Source: JALZHR01 sp036389695 (GTDB lineage Bacteria; Acidobacteriota; Blastocatellia; Pyrinomonadales; Pyrinomonadaceae). Taken from it: a DNA stretch of 5,084 bases. The stretch's first letter is position 1; every line of letters starts with the position of its first letter. The stretch is from the NCBI GenBank assembly GCA_036389695.1, contig DASVWG010000028.1:1-5084 (forward strand), read 5' to 3'. Positions 4,575 through 5,084 of the stretch are shown piece after piece. The translations under genes and the position numbers were made by a program. The notes beneath the pieces are model-generated. The model ran no database searches. It had not been told where the DNA came from and worked only from the letters and a program-made list of their open reading frames with translations.

Positions 4575-5084
4575 TTACATCGTCGCCATGACCGCGCGGA
4601 TTTCCGCGTAGCTGTAATTTTCGCCTAAGAATTCTTTCACCGGAGCGACGGCGAAACCGGCGTTGAGGCGCAGGATAGCGTTTCTAATCGGCTCGATTTT
4701 GCGTTCCAAAACTAAGTCTTCGAGGCTGATTTCGCCGCTTTGGATAAACTTGACGAGGTGCATTTCGATTGTGCCTTTCGCCATTCCGCGCGCTTCGGCG
4801 ATTTCTTCAAGCGCCATTCCCGAACGAAACATATCGAGCGTGATGCTGAAAGTGTCGTTGCCGTCGGCGTCGCGTTTCGTGCGGGTTTTTCGCACCTGTT
4901 TCGGCGATTTCAAATCGATGCGCGATTCCAGATTATTGCGCTCGCAGTAATTTTTTATCTCGCGTAAAAAATCCGCGCCGTATTTCTGCCATTTCAAATC
5001 GCCGACGCCGGAAATTTTTCGCATCTCGTATTCGTTTTGCGGCAGGTAAGCCGCCATTTCGACCAGCGCGGCGTCGGAAAAAAC
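4575..5084 (-). CDS. recQ: C-terminal part of a RecQ-family DNA helicase (HRDC + C-terminal helix-turn-helix domain), 5' truncated
   Basis: The frame is open from the right window edge to TAA at 4575-4577, giving 169 visible residues. The ATG at 5057 is internal, because the codons before it (VFSDAALVE) continue the domain. Residues about 1-48 are an HRDC domain: 'VFSDAALVEMAAYLPQ' then the helix-hairpin ISGVG (24-28) and 'KWQKYGADFLREI', the classic RecQ pattern. HRDC domains bind nucleic acid and tune helicase targeting. A charged linker (about 52-76) follows. Residues about 78-165 (TFSITLDMFRSGMALEEIAE, GTIEMHLVKFI, GEIS) resemble the helix-turn-helix domain found at the C-terminus of many RecQ/YpbB-type helicases. 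The helicase motor itself is outside the window. RNase D also has an HRDC domain but not this HTH tail, so RecQ is preferred. The 3' end abuts the octamer inverted repeat. Confidence 0.86.
   Translation of the reverse strand, partial: VFSDAALVEMAAYLPQNEYEMRKISGVGDLKWQKYGADFLREIKNYCERNNLESRIDLKSPKQVRKTRTKRDADGNDTFSITLDMFRSGMALEEIAEARGMAKGTIEMHLVKFIQSGEISLEDLVLERKIEPIRNAILRLNAGFAVAPVKEFLGENYSYAEIRAVMATM

Overview
The window carries five protein-coding genes, two of them cut by the window edges. It most resembles a chromosomal segment from a moderately GC-rich, Gram-negative-type bacterium. I lean towards Acidobacteriota (Blastocatellia-like). That rests on three things: the style of the surface protein tail at the left edge, the exported LolA-like protein, and the absence of good Shine-Dalgarno sequences at some genes. 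It is an inference from remembered protein style, not a database result.

Layout, left to right. Positions 2-505 (+) encode the C-terminal end of a large secreted protein that closes with a carboxypeptidase-regulatory-like beta-sandwich domain. It converges on an OmpR/PhoB-type response regulator (594-1274, minus). Upstream of the regulator on the same strand lies its probable partner, a membrane sensor histidine kinase (preferred start 3204, stop 1333). Diverging from the kinase is an exported LolA-like protein of unknown specific role (3413-4456, +). This converges on the C-terminal end of a RecQ helicase (4575-5084, minus: HRDC domain plus C-terminal helix-turn-helix domain), which runs off the right edge.

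The kinase and regulator look like one transcription unit in the order kinase then regulator, the reverse of the commonest arrangement. The 208-bp divergent region between the kinase and the exported protein holds repeated TTWACA/TCTTAAC-type half-sites with about 11-bp pitch, the operator style of OmpR/PhoB-family regulators. The regulator may therefore control its own operon and the exported protein; this is inference.

The most striking feature is that all four gene junctions hold a different palindromic element built from tandem 7- or 8-nt units, with the second arm the reverse complement of the first: consensus GACCTTW (515-587), YTGATAR (1281-1352), GATGYYR (3213-3271) and an 8-mer resembling GRGACGCG (4460-4574). 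The four share architecture but not sequence. The 1281-1352 element is a perfect 30-bp inverted repeat. It supplies the last residues and stop codon of the kinase and ends 6 nt before the regulator start codon. The 3213-3271 element lies at the kinase N-terminus and creates a start-site ambiguity. Two shorter in-frame tandem repeats lie inside the kinase gene. No RNA genes, CRISPR array or insertion sequence was found, and no gene-free stretch exceeds 300 bases.
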